From: Rhodocyclaceae bacterium
Lineage (GTDB): Bacteria > Pseudomonadota > Gammaproteobacteria > Burkholderiales > Rhodocyclaceae
NCBI GenBank assembly: GCA_013791905.1
Contig: VMSX01000011.1
Span: forward strand, 124,001-188,000
Reading direction: 5' to 3'
DNA: 64,000 bases
Within the stretch, counting starts at the first letter, position 1. The number at the start of each line of letters is the position of its first letter. Of the stretch, positions 52,220 through 63,272 are shown in pieces. Below the pieces are notes generated by a model. The model searched no databases and was not told the origin of the DNA. It saw only the letters and a program-made list of their open reading frames with translations. Position numbers and translations under genes: made by a program.

Positions 52220-52321
52220 GCGACGGCGCCGCAATGGCCATGGTCGGCTGCAGTCATCACCCTGTGGCCTAGCTGAAACATCCGCATTTGCAATCCTGAC
52301 TATGCATTGGAGTAATTTCTC

Positions 52322-53764
52322 ATGACCCCGATTCACGTCGAAGTCGCCATCATTGGTGCAGGCACCGCTGGTCTGGTCGCCTACCGGGCCGCGCGAGCCC
52401 ATACTGATTCAGTGTTATTGATTGAAGGCGGCGTCTATGGCACCACGTGCGCCCGCGTCGGTTGCATGCCCAGCAAATTGCTGATTGCCGCAGCTGAAGC
52501 TGCGCATCAAGCGCGCCATGCCGATCCCTTCGGCGTGCGGGTTAAAGATGTAGTCGTTGACGGCGCAGCGGTGATGGCCAGGGTGCAAAGTGAACGGGAC
52601 CGCTTTGTCGGATTCGTGCTGAAGTCGGTTGATTCCCTTCCGCAAGTCGACCGTCTAATGGCAAAGGTCAGCTTTAAGGATGCCAATGCCCTGCTGACCG
52701 AGCAGGGCCAGTCGATTCACGCCCAGCGCATCGTCATCGCCACCGGCAGCATTCCGGTTCTGCCGCCGCTGTTGCAAGGAATAAAAACGCATTTGCTGAC
52801 CAACGAAAACATATTCGATTTGCCAACCTTGCCGAAGAGCCTGGTGGTATTTGGCCCGGGGGTGCTCGGGATGGAACTGGGCCAGGCGATGAGTCGACTG
52901 GGAGTGAAGGTCAAAATGTTCGGCATCGGCGGAAGTGTTGCTGGCATTCGTGATCCGGAGATTCGCGACTACGCCAATCAGGTTTTCAATGAAGAGTTCT
53001 ACCTGGATGCGTCGGCACAGGTGAAATCAGTCACGGAGACTGCCACCGGGGTCGATGTTCATTACCTGCATCGGGACGGCACCTGGCAAACCGAGCAATT
53101 CGATTATGTGCTGGCGGCGACCGGTCGTGCACCGAATATCGCCGGATTGGGATTGAAGAACTCCGGACTGCAGCTGAATGAACGTGGCGTGCCGCTGTTT
53201 GACCGCCTCACCCTGCAGTGCGGCAGCAGCCCGATCTTTATCGCCGGCGACGCCAGCAACGAGATTCCCCTCTTGCACGAAGCTGCCGATCAGGGGCGCA
53301 TTGCCGGCGCGAATGCCGGGCGTTATCCCGACGTGCAAGCGGGCTTGCGACACACGCCGCTGGCCGTGGTGTTCACCGAACCGCAAGTGGCAACGGTCGG
53401 ATTCAATCTGGACCAGTTGAACCAGCACTTCAAGGATCGCTTCGCCACGGGACGGGTGTCCTTCGAGGACCAGGGGCGCAGTCGCGTCATGCTGCGTAAC
53501 AAAGGGATTCTGAAAATCTATGCCGAGCAGGGCAGCGGCCTGTTTCTGGGAGCGGAAATGTTCGGCCCGGCCGCCGAGCATATCGGGCACCTGCTGGCTT
53601 GGGCGGCGCAAAATCGCATGACGGTGTCCAAAATGCTGGAAATGCCCTTCTATCATCCGGTCATCGAAGAGGGGTTACGCACCGCTCTAAGCGACCTGAA
53701 CCATTCCCTGCACATCGACTCTGAAGTGATAGAGCAGTGCATGGATTGCGGGCCCGGCGCCTGA
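52322..53764 (+). CDS. lpd: Dihydrolipoyl dehydrogenase-like flavoprotein
   Basis: 480 residues. FAD motif AIIGAGTAGLVAYRAAR, redox disulfide in GTTCARVGCMPSKLL, NAD motif VVFGPGVLGMELGQAMSRLG, FAD motif FIAGDASNEIPLLHEAADQGRIAG, and the C-terminal interface with the catalytic pair in FYHPVIEEGLRTAL. It would reoxidise dihydrolipoyl groups or act as a related disulfide reductase. No 2-oxoacid dehydrogenase or glycine-cleavage genes are nearby, so its partner is unknown. It is isolated, with about 100 bp of upstream sequence and no clear ribosome site. Confidence 0.88.
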   Translation: MTPIHVEVAIIGAGTAGLVAYRAARAHTDSVLLIEGGVYGTTCARVGCMPSKLLIAAAEAAHQARHADPFGVRVKDVVVDGAAVMARVQSERDRFVGFVLKSVDSLPQVDRLMAKVSFKDANALLTEQGQSIHAQRIVIATGSIPVLPPLLQGIKTHLLTNENIFDLPTLPKSLVVFGPGVLGMELGQAMSRLGVKVKMFGIGGSVAGIRDPEIRDYANQVFNEEFYLDASAQVKSVTETATGVDVHYLHRDGTWQTEQFDYVLAATGRAPNIAGLGLKNSGLQLNERGVPLFDRLTLQCGSSPIFIAGDASNEIPLLHEAADQGRIAGANAGRYPDVQAGLRHTPLAVVFTEPQVATVGFNLDQLNQHFKDRFATGRVSFEDQGRSRVMLRNKGILKIYAEQGSGLFLGAEMFGPAAEHIGHLLAWAAQNRMTVSKMLEMPFYHPVIEEGLRTALSDLNHSLHIDSEVIEQCMDCGPGA

Positions 53765-53835
53765 ATCTGCCAACCGTGAAACAATCGATGGACCGATACA
53801 TAATTCCCCAGACAACGAGAAAACAGGAGAGCACC

Positions 53836-54198
53836 ATGCAGGTCCTAATCAATACCGACCATAACATCGAAGGTTACGAGGCGCTGACTACTCACCTCAA
53901 AGGCTTAGTAGAGAGCGCCATGAACCGGATCAGCGCTCATGTCACGCGGGTTGAATGCCATCTGACTGATGAGAATGGCCACAAGAGCGGCGGGAACGAC
54001 AAGCGCTGTGTGATGGAAGCCCGTCTCCAGGGTCATCAGCCCATAGCTGTCACTCACCACGCAGCGACCGTGCACCAAGCCGTCGACGGCGCTGCACAAA
54101 AATTGACCCGACTGGTCGAGAGCACGATCGAGCGACGGCGCGATCACAACAATCAAACGCCTCCCCCCGCCCAGGAGCCGCAAATTCCGGAGGACTGA
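53836..54198 (+). CDS. HPF/RaiA-like ribosome-associated protein
   Basis: 120 residues from MQVLINTDHNIEGYEALTTH with AGGAGAG before it. The layout matches ribosome hibernation factors: IEGYEALTTHLKGLVESAMNRISAHVTRVECHLTDENG, then KRCVMEARLQGHQPIAVTHHAATVHQAVDGAAQKLTRLVESTIERR, the usual two-helix, four-strand fold. Such proteins bind the 30S decoding site and protect idle ribosomes in stationary phase or stress. It is followed by katG after about 350 bp. Orphan copies away from rpoN are common. Confidence 0.85.
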   Translation: MQVLINTDHNIEGYEALTTHLKGLVESAMNRISAHVTRVECHLTDENGHKSGGNDKRCVMEARLQGHQPIAVTHHAATVHQAVDGAAQKLTRLVESTIERRRDHNNQTPPPAQEPQIPED

Positions 54199-54357
54199 CG
54201 AGCGACACTCGGCAGGGCAGGTCTGCGAACGTCCCGAGGCAACGGGGCGCCTGCCCGATGTCATGGCGCGTGCGTGCCATGACGCATGGCAGACACCGGG
54301 AACGGCGTCTATACTGCATGCCATGCAAATCGAATTGCCAGGGCTGCACTTGGGTCC

Positions 54358-54425
54358 GTCACACCGGCGCAGGCCGGTGTCCAGCTTGTTGATTTTTCAT
54401 GGATTCCGGCCTGCGCCGGAATGAC
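54358..54425. repeat. Double hairpin of a widespread GTCATTCCGGCGCAGGCCGGAAT-like repeat
   Basis: Two 26-bp units in inverted orientation separated by 16 bp. Unit 1 contains ACACCGG-N6-CCGGTGT and unit 2 ATTCCGG-N6-CCGGAAT: each is a hairpin by itself and the two also pair with each other. I recognise the CCGGCGCAGGCCGG core as a dispersed element of many proteobacteria. It lies between the HPF-like gene and katG, where the remainder of the 352-bp gap holds nothing obvious except the dyad at 54511. Confidence 0.7.
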
Positions 54426-54457
54426 GACATCCCCTTAGGGAAAACCTATCGACATGA

Positions 54458-56722
<2,265 letters not shown>

Positions 56723-56751
56723 TCCGCGCAGACGGGACTTAACCGTCCCAC

Positions 56752-56814
56752 ATCGCGCAGCCTCGACCTGACATTGGCTTATGCCGAATCAGGTTGGGGT
56801 TGCGCGATTTTTTT
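56752..56814 (+). terminator. Rho-independent terminator of katG
   Basis: Long stem with ATCGCGCA at 56752 pairing with TGCGCGAT ending at 56808, inner arm continuing through GACCTGA/TCAGGTT with G-U pairs, followed by seven T residues. Confidence 0.9.
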
Positions 56815-56867
56815 GTCTACAGCAAGCAGGTGGCTGGCTCTATGTCTACCACTTGCGGTTACTGAGG

Positions 56868-56892
56868 AAAAGTCGGCGCTGGCGGGACGGCG
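56868..56892 (+). repeat. Family A repeat, intergenic copy before the NACHT cassette
   Basis: Exact consensus AAAAGTCGGCG then CTGGCGGGACGGCG. It marks the left side of the 57-63 kb cassette; an inverted copy is at 63425-63449. Confidence 0.85.
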
Positions 56893-56939
56893 GCTCCGCC
56901 TAGTATCCACCGCTACGCAACAGATTTTACAGATTATCC

Positions 56940-57545
56940 TTACTGCTCATCCGCTGGCTCTTCCGGCGGCGGCCCGCCGATCAGGTTGATCTTGTCCTGT
57001 TCCGACACCCGCAAGACAAAGCTGTTGCCGGCGGCCTGCTTGGCCAGCCAATCGGTCGGCGTGTAGATCGTCGGGCTGATGCTGCGGCCCAGGCGTTCTT
57101 CCACCGGCAACAAACGCTCCACCACGTCGCCGTAACCGAGGTTCTCGCCGATCAGCATCAGGTCGATATCGCTGCCGGCATGCTCGTTGCTCTTGGCGAT
57201 TGAACCGAAGACGAATGCCCACACCAGCTGACCCGCCAAGGGTGCCAAGGAGGTACGCAAAGCCTCGCCGATGCCAAAAGTCTTGCGCACGATGCCCAGC
57301 AGCTCGCCATAGATCGGGCATTCCGGGTTGGCCTGATAGTGGGTCTGGTTGCCCTGACGGTTCAGGGTCAGAATGCCGGCCCTTTGCATGCGGTCCAGCT
57401 CGCGCATCAGGCTGCCCTTGCCGACCTGTGCCCAACGGGCAATCTCGTTGGCGTAAAAGCTCTGATCCGGCTTGCCATACAGCAGACCCAGCACCTTCTG
57501 TTGGGTGGCGGTAAACAAGGCATCGCTGAGCGGGATGGTCAGCAT
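56940..57545 (-). CDS. Winged-helix/nucleotidyltransferase (MNT) fusion protein
   Basis: 201 residues from MLTIPLSDALFTATQ; the frame continues to 57602 through a palindrome and is rejected. Residues of about 5-75 form a winged helix (QQKVLGLLYGKPDQSFYANEIARWAQVGKGSLMRELDRMQRAGILTLNRQ). Residues of about 110-160 are a minimal nucleotidyltransferase with WAFVFGSIAKSNEHAGSDIDLMLIG, giving GS-x(n)-DxD, the fold used by MntA-like antitoxins that AMPylate partners. No HepT-type gene accompanies it. It is divergent from the AAA/NACHT operon and preceded by a 19-bp-arm palindrome, so it may be an autoregulated transcription factor controlling the cassette. Confidence 0.8.
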   Translation of the reverse strand: MLTIPLSDALFTATQQKVLGLLYGKPDQSFYANEIARWAQVGKGSLMRELDRMQRAGILTLNRQGNQTHYQANPECPIYGELLGIVRKTFGIGEALRTSLAPLAGQLVWAFVFGSIAKSNEHAGSDIDLMLIGENLGYGDVVERLLPVEERLGRSISPTIYTPTDWLAKQAAGNSFVLRVSEQDKINLIGGPPPEEPADEQ

Positions 57546-57555
57546 GGAGTTTTCA

Positions 57556-57599
57556 ATAAGTCCCAAAATGGGAATGATAGTTCCCTTTTTGGGACTTAT
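57556..57599. promoter_or_regulatory. Large palindrome before the winged-helix/nucleotidyltransferase gene
   Basis: 19-bp arms (18 of 19 match) around TGATAG. The left arm runs ATAAGTCCCAAAA then TGGGAA, the right arm mirrors it. It ends 11 bp from the start codon of the minus-strand gene, the place for an autoregulatory operator; nested dyads TCCC/GGGA suggest a dimer site. It would also fold as an RNA hairpin. Confidence 0.6.
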
Positions 57600-57664
57600 C
57601 AAGTTATCCGTCCATCACAGCGCTTTGATATCGGTGGCAGGAGGCCGACCGCCGATAAATTCTC

Positions 57665-57736
57665 GGCTCAGGCCGGTCAGGCAGACTTTGAGACCGAGGG
57701 GAATGCAATCTGACCTGCTGGTTCTCGGCCTGAGCC
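57665..57736. repeat. Inverted repeat in the divergent intergenic region
   Basis: GGCTCAGGCCG (57665-57675) and CGGCCTGAGCC (57726-57736), 11 bp perfect, enclosing a partly self-complementary 50-nt loop. Part of the 394-bp gap between the two divergent units; no coding signal in it. Confidence 0.5.
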
Positions 57737-57878
57737 GGCGTAGTGATTCCTACCGAGTGATGTCAGCTATATGTTCGTGCTTAGGATGGGGAGTTGAACG
57801 ATCATATTTTCAATCTTTCACCCTGAGCGCTCGTAACAATCATTTAGGTATTGGTTAGGAAAGTCTGTAACTCATTGA

Positions 57879-57907
57879 TTGATATTATTTCATCACTCGC
57901 TTATGAT
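57879..57907 (+). promoter_or_regulatory. Promoter of the AAA/NACHT operon
   Basis: TTGATA (-35, 57879-57884), exactly 17 bp, TATGAT (-10, 57902-57907) in an AT-rich stretch, 33 bp upstream of the ATG at 57940. Confidence 0.6.
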
Positions 57908-57910
57908 AGT

Positions 57911-57924
57911 GAGTAATTTTACTC
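57911..57924. promoter_or_regulatory. Palindrome overlapping the predicted transcription start
   Basis: GAGTAA-TT-TTACTC just after the -10 box. A repressor bound here would block the operon promoter. Confidence 0.45.
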
Positions 57925-57939
57925 ATTAGTGTAATTTCA

Positions 57940-59193
57940 ATGATTCCATCCTACCAACGCCCCGAAACCGAAACGCTGCAAGAACGGCTACGCGAGCTGC
58001 CGCGATTTCTGATCGTTGTCGCTGGCCCACGCCAGGTTGGCAAAACGACATTGGTGCGCGGCGTACTTGCAACCTATCCGCCGGAACGTTATTCCTTCGT
58101 CGCCGTGGATGCTCCGGATGATGCTTTCTTGGCAAGCGCCGATCCAACTTCTACGACTACCAGGCACCAAGTGGCGGCGCCCCGCGACAGCGCTTGGTTG
58201 ATCGACATCTGGCAACGAGCAAGAACAGCGGCGAAGGGAAGCGGGGATGGCCACATTCTTGTCCTCGACGAAATCCAAAAGATTCCGCGCTGGTCCGATA
58301 CCGTGAAAGGCTTGTGGGATGGCGACCGCGCCGAGGGGCTGGCGCTGCACGTCGTCTTGCTCGGCTCGTCGCCGCTGCTGATGCAGCAGGGCATGAGCGA
58401 AAGCCTTACTGGCCGCTTTGAGGTAATCCACCTCACCCATTGGTCTTTCCGAGAAATGGTCGATGCCTTTGACTTCGATCTGGAGGACTACCTCTATTTT
58501 GGTGGCTATCCCGGCAGCGCCCCCCTGATCCGTGATGAACCGCGCTGGCGCAATTACGTCAATACTGGCCTGATCGAGCCAAGCATCGAAAAAGACATTC
58601 TGATGATGACGCGGGTCGACAAGCCCGCGCTGCTGCGCCAGCTGTTTCATCTCGGCTGCCGCTACTCGGGGCAGGAACTTTCCTACACGAAGATGATGGG
58701 CCAGTTGCAGGATGCGGGAAACACCGTGACACTGGCCCACTACCTCGAACTGCTCGGTAACGCCGGTTTGATCCGTGGTCTGCAGAAGTACGCCGGACAA
58801 CACCATCGCCGCCGTTCCTCATCACCCAAACTCAACGTGCTGAACATGGCACTGATGTCGGCCGGTTCCGGTTACACGAAAGCCGAAGCCCAGGCCGACC
58901 GCAGCTATCGCGGCCGCGTAGTGGAGAGCGCTGTCGGCGCACACCTGCACAACACGGCGACGTCGGACTGCCGCCTCCATTACTGGCGAGACGGTACCAA
59001 CGAGGTGGATTTCGTCCTCGAACGCGGACAACGACTCGTTGCCATCGAAGTAAAAAGCGGTGCCGTGCCGGCACAACTGCACGGCCTTGATGCCTTCGAG
59101 CGCGAATTCGGCACCTGCCGCCACCTGTTGATCGGCCACGGTGGCATCCCTCTGGCCGAGTTCCTTTCCTATCCGGCGGAACACTGGTTTTGA
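57940..59193 (+). CDS. AAA ATPase with C-terminal DUF4143/nuclease-like domain
   Basis: 417 residues. Walker A AGPRQVGKTTLVRG (K35) and Walker B HILVLDEIQKI (about residue 105) define the AAA_14 type; sensor-like LLGSSPLLMQQGMSESLTGRFE follows. From about residue 220 a DUF4143-like winged-helix/helical region leads to a C-terminal fold with NEVDFVLERGQRLVAIEVKSG (about 353-373), a D-x(n)-ExK nuclease-like core. Such proteins are widespread, poorly understood and often sit in accessory regions. It starts the operon and overlaps the NACHT gene by 4 bases, so the two products are made together. Confidence 0.85.
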   Translation: MIPSYQRPETETLQERLRELPRFLIVVAGPRQVGKTTLVRGVLATYPPERYSFVAVDAPDDAFLASADPTSTTTRHQVAAPRDSAWLIDIWQRARTAAKGSGDGHILVLDEIQKIPRWSDTVKGLWDGDRAEGLALHVVLLGSSPLLMQQGMSESLTGRFEVIHLTHWSFREMVDAFDFDLEDYLYFGGYPGSAPLIRDEPRWRNYVNTGLIEPSIEKDILMMTRVDKPALLRQLFHLGCRYSGQELSYTKMMGQLQDAGNTVTLAHYLELLGNAGLIRGLQKYAGQHHRRRSSSPKLNVLNMALMSAGSGYTKAEAQADRSYRGRVVESAVGAHLHNTATSDCRLHYWRDGTNEVDFVLERGQRLVAIEVKSGAVPAQLHGLDAFEREFGTCRHLLIGHGGIPLAEFLSYPAEHWF

Positions 59194-62100
59194 GCCAAGT
59201 CGTCGATCCCAACCTGCTGGTGCCGCGTACCTGCACGACGCGCAACGAGCAAAACGGCGAACGCAAATGCCAGCCGCTGGAGGACTTTCGCCCCGTGCCG
59301 GCCTTTGTGCTGCTGGGCGACCCCGGTGCCGGCAAGACCAAATCGTTCGAGCGCGAGGCGGCGGCCACCGGCGGCCATTACCTCCGGGCGCGCACCTTCG
59401 CCACCCTCGAACCTAGCCCGCAACTTGCCGATAAGACGCTATTCATCGACGGCCTCGACGAAATGCGCGCGGCCGGTGGTGACGGCCGCACACCGCTGTA
59501 CCAAGTGCGGCAGCATCTTGACCGCCTCGGTCGCCCGGCCTTCCGACTTTCATGCCGCGAGGCCGACTGGTACGGCGACAGCGACAGCGCCGCCCTGCTG
59601 GAGGTAGCGCCCGGCGGCTCGCTCGCCGTCCTGCACCTTGATCCGCTGAGCGACGCCGACATCGCCTTGCTGCTCGCACACAAGTTCGGTCGCACCGATC
59701 CGGCGGATTTCGTCCGTCAAGCCGAGCGCCACGGACTGGCCGACTTGCTACGCAATCCGCAGACGCTAACTCTGTTGGCTCGCGCTGTTGGCGAAACTTG
59801 GCCCGACGGCCGCCGCAAAACCTACGAACTCGCCTGCCAGCATCTGGCGCGGGAACTCAACCCGGAGCGCCGTGCGGCGACACGCGCCAATGCGCCAACA
59901 ACAGACGCCCTGCTCGGTGCGACAGGCTTCCTCTGCGCCGTGCAACTGCTCGCGGGCATTGCCGGCTTTGCTCTTGACGATGAAGCGGTAGACGATCAGC
60001 ACGCCCTTTGGCGCGAGCTTTTCCTTTCCCGCGACATGCCATTGCTGGACGCGCTGACCAGCGGCCTGTTTCAGCGCGACGAACTCGAACAACAGCGTAT
60101 CCCCGTCCATCGCAGCATCGCCGAATTCCTCGGCGCGCGATATTTGGCAGCGCTGATCGACACCCAAGGTTTGCCGCTTGGTCGCGTCGTTGCGCTGATG
60201 GCTGGCGAGGACGGTGGCATCGTGCCCGACCTGCGCGGCTTGGCCGCCTGGCTCGCCGTGCATTGCCGCAGCGCGCGTGCTGAACTCGTCGAGCGCGATC
60301 CGCTCGGTGTCGTGCTCTATGGCGACGTGCGCGATTTCCCGACTGACGATAAGCGCCGTGTACTCTCTGCCTTGCGGAGCGAGGCAGAGGGCTACGCAAA
60401 TTTCCGCTTTCAGGACTGGGCTGCCGCGCCATTCGGTGCCCTGTCCGCGCCGGACATGGTGCCAATGTTTCTGGAACTGCTTGCTTTACCCTCGCGCAAA
60501 GAATCGGACATAGCGCTGCTCGACTGCGCGCTGGATGCACTGCACTACGGACCGCCGCTGGTCGACTTGGCCACGGATGCAACCAGGCTTGAATTCCTTC
60601 TCGACGCAGCCGCGCGCGACGCCAGCTATCCTGAGCACATCCGCCACTCTGCCCTGAAGATTCTGCTGCGCGACCTGCCGCGCAACGCCACTCGCCTTGT
60701 TGCCATTGCCAGAGGCGCGCAAGCCGGAATAATCGAGGACAAGGACAACCAGTTGCTCGATCGATTGCTGACGGAACTATTTCCCGAGATCATCCGGCCG
60801 GCGGAAGTGTTCGACTTCCTGCACCAGGAAAAGAAAGATCGCCTCATCGGTGACTATCGTATGTTCTGGGGCCACCATCTGCCGGAAAGTGCGCAGACGG
60901 AAACGCTGCCAGAACTTCTTGACCAGTTGGCGCAACGAAGTCCAACCTTGCGCAAATCGCTTGAAGATTATCAGGTCGACCGCATGGCAGGCGGACTGCT
61001 GGCGCGCGCGCTTGAAACACACGGCGACACCGTCGACGATGCGCGGCTGTATGCCTGGCTGGGCGCCGGACTCAACGAATACGGAAATCCACACATCGAC
61101 AGCGAGCACTGGAAGCGGGTGGCCGCGTGGCTAGCGGCACGATCGGAACGCTACAAGGCAGTGCTGCTCGCGGGAGTTGCAAGCTGCATCGGCAAGGAGG
61201 ATCTCTGGCCCTGCCTGTTCCACAGTTCGTCTCGCCTGTATGGTGCGGAGCCACCGGCCGACATCGTCCCTTGGTATCTCGAACGGGCGGCGGCCGAAAC
61301 ACATGCCGAATTCAAGCGCCACTACTTCTCACTGGCGGCAAGGCGGCTAGTTGGTCAGGGCGGACAGGATTGGCTCACATTTGACGCTTTGAACTATCTT
61401 GGCACGTGGATCGAGGTGCATCCTGAATTCGAGCGTGATTTGGAGCCTTTCGCTTCTTGCCACGTCGAAGACTGGCGCAAGGACGATACAGCCAGACGGC
61501 GCGAATGGGACGAGGATCGCAAACAACGGAAAGACGGCTGGTGCCGCCGTTTTCGCGAGCATCTCAAAGCGATCCGTGACGGCACTGCCCACCCGCAAAT
61601 CCTGCACGAACTTGCGCAGGTCTACCTCCGGAAATTTCTTGACATCGAAGGCGAAACGCCACGCGAGCGCCTGGCCGATTTTCTCGGCGGTGATGAAGAA
61701 CTCATCGAAGCCGCCTATGCCGGTTTTCGCCGCTCCCTCGATCGCGACGACCTACCCAGTGTTACCGAGATCATTGATCTCGAAGCAAAAGGTCGCATGC
61801 ACTTCATCCGCCAGCCTTGCTTGGCCGGCATGGAGGAACTCTACGGCAACGATCCCGCGGCGGCCCTGCAACTCGACGACGAAGTGCTGCACAGGCTGCT
61901 GACCTTTCGCCTTACCTGGGTCGCCGAGAAGGATTCGGACTGGTTTACTGCCTTGATCAAGGCTAGGCCTGCGCTGGTTGCCGAAGCACTCGTTGCCTAC
62001 GCCTTGCCGCTGCTGCGCATGGGGCGCGAGCACTTGCACGGCATGTGGCAACTCGCCTACGACGCCGACTTCGCCCCGGTTGCGCGCGCGGCCCTGCCCG

Positions 62101-63272
62101 ATCTGCTCAACGGGTTCCCGCTGCGGGCCAAGAACCAACTGCTGGCGAACACGCTCGATCCGCTGCTCAAGGCCGCGCTGCGCTATCTTGACCGCCCGAC
62201 GTTGGCCCCCATCGTCTCGGCGCGTCTAGCACAGGGCAGCATGAGCACAGCGCAACGCGTGTATTGGCTGGCATGCGGTATCCTGATCGCACCGCAAACG
62301 TATGAAGCATTGCTTGCCGCCCACATTGGCAAGAGCAAGACCTTGGCCGCGCACCTGGGTGGTTTCCTGCATGGTCGTGAATGGCGCCCTGACTGGAGAG
62401 ACAGCCTGCCAGAATCTACGCTGGCGATGCTGATTGAACTGCTGGCGCCGGGCAGTCCTCCAGAGCGTTCGATGGGCACACACTGGGTCAGCCCGGCAAT
62501 GCAGACCGCTGAGGAGGTACGCGCCTTTATCGACGCCCTGGGTGGCAACCCTGACGACCGTGCCCGGCAACAACTGGAACGGCTGCTGGCGATTCCGAAG
62601 CTGATGCCATGGCACAACCGCCTGCGGCATGCCGCCCACACGCAACGTGTCGCGCGGCGCATGGCCGGTTTCCGCCACCTCGAAGTCACCGAGGTATGCC
62701 ACACCCTCGCCAACCGCGAGCCGGCCAATGCCGCCGATCTCGCGGCGCTGTCTTACGCGCATTTGCGCGATCTGGCCTACAAGATTCGCGATGGCAGCAC
62801 CAACGATTACCGGCAGTACTGGAGCTACGGTGTTAACGGCAAGCCAGAGCGACCGAAGCCGGAGAACGACTGCCGCGACATACTGCTCTCCGACTTGTCC
62901 GAACGCCTCGGCCGGCTCGGCGTCGATGCGGTTAAAGAATGCTATTACGCCGATGACAAGCGCGCCGATATCCGCGTCTCCTTCGGTGGTGCGCAGGGCA
63001 TCAACGTGCCCATCGAGATCAAGAAGGACAACCACTCCGATCTGTGGCGCGCGATACGCGAACAGCTGATCGAACGCTACACCCGCGATCCTGGCGCCGA
63101 TGGTTTCGGCATCTATCTGGTGTTCTGGTTTGGCGGCAAGGATATGCCGTTGCCCCAGGAAGGAAAAAAACCGCGTAGCGCGGCCGAACTCGAAGCGCGC
63201 CTGCGACAGACACTCACCGTCGAGGAGAGTCGCCGCGTCCGCGTCTGTGTGATCGACTCTGCGCTGCCCTGA
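59190..63272 (+). CDS. NACHT-type STAND ATPase with C-terminal PD-(D/E)XK-like domain
   Basis: 1360 residues from a TTG overlapping the upstream stop; there is no ATG before the ATPase motif. Walker A LLGDPGAGKTKS (43-50) and Walker B KTLFIDGLDEM (D87, D90, E91) are NACHT-like. Residues of about 150-300 match the helical/winged parts of such NTPases (LLARAVGETWPDGRRKTYELACQHLARELN). About 350-1200 is alpha-helical and repeat-like with no clear motif, possibly a sensor surface. The C-terminus has KRADIRVSFGG (near 1256) and VPIEIKKDNHSDLWRAIREQL (near 1274), a D-x(n)-ExK nuclease-like core. Large NACHT proteins with nucleases are known antiphage effectors in other families; this gene order is not one I recognise. 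Confidence 0.8.
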   Translation: MSQVVDPNLLVPRTCTTRNEQNGERKCQPLEDFRPVPAFVLLGDPGAGKTKSFEREAAATGGHYLRARTFATLEPSPQLADKTLFIDGLDEMRAAGGDGRTPLYQVRQHLDRLGRPAFRLSCREADWYGDSDSAALLEVAPGGSLAVLHLDPLSDADIALLLAHKFGRTDPADFVRQAERHGLADLLRNPQTLTLLARAVGETWPDGRRKTYELACQHLARELNPERRAATRANAPTTDALLGATGFLCAVQLLAGIAGFALDDEAVDDQHALWRELFLSRDMPLLDALTSGLFQRDELEQQRIPVHRSIAEFLGARYLAALIDTQGLPLGRVVALMAGEDGGIVPDLRGLAAWLAVHCRSARAELVERDPLGVVLYGDVRDFPTDDKRRVLSALRSEAEGYANFRFQDWAAAPFGALSAPDMVPMFLELLALPSRKESDIALLDCALDALHYGPPLVDLATDATRLEFLLDAAARDASYPEHIRHSALKILLRDLPRNATRLVAIARGAQAGIIEDKDNQLLDRLLTELFPEIIRPAEVFDFLHQEKKDRLIGDYRMFWGHHLPESAQTETLPELLDQLAQRSPTLRKSLEDYQVDRMAGGLLARALETHGDTVDDARLYAWLGAGLNEYGNPHIDSEHWKRVAAWLAARSERYKAVLLAGVASCIGKEDLWPCLFHSSSRLYGAEPPADIVPWYLERAAAETHAEFKRHYFSLAARRLVGQGGQDWLTFDALNYLGTWIEVHPEFERDLEPFASCHVEDWRKDDTARRREWDEDRKQRKDGWCRRFREHLKAIRDGTAHPQILHELAQVYLRKFLDIEGETPRERLADFLGGDEELIEAAYAGFRRSLDRDDLPSVTEIIDLEAKGRMHFIRQPCLAGMEELYGNDPAAALQLDDEVLHRLLTFRLTWVAEKDSDWFTALIKARPALVAEALVAYALPLLRMGREHLHGMWQLAYDADFAPVARAALPDLLNGFPLRAKNQLLANTLDPLLKAALRYLDRPTLAPIVSARLAQGSMSTAQRVYWLACGILIAPQTYEALLAAHIGKSKTLAAHLGGFLHGREWRPDWRDSLPESTLAMLIELLAPGSPPERSMGTHWVSPAMQTAEEVRAFIDALGGNPDDRARQQLERLLAIPKLMPWHNRLRHAAHTQRVARRMAGFRHLEVTEVCHTLANREPANAADLAALSYAHLRDLAYKIRDGSTNDYRQYWSYGVNGKPERPKPENDCRDILLSDLSERLGRLGVDAVKECYYADDKRADIRVSFGGAQGINVPIEIKKDNHSDLWRAIREQLIERYTRDPGADGFGIYLVFWFGGKDMPLPQEGKKPRSAAELEARLRQTLTVEESRRVRVCVIDSALP

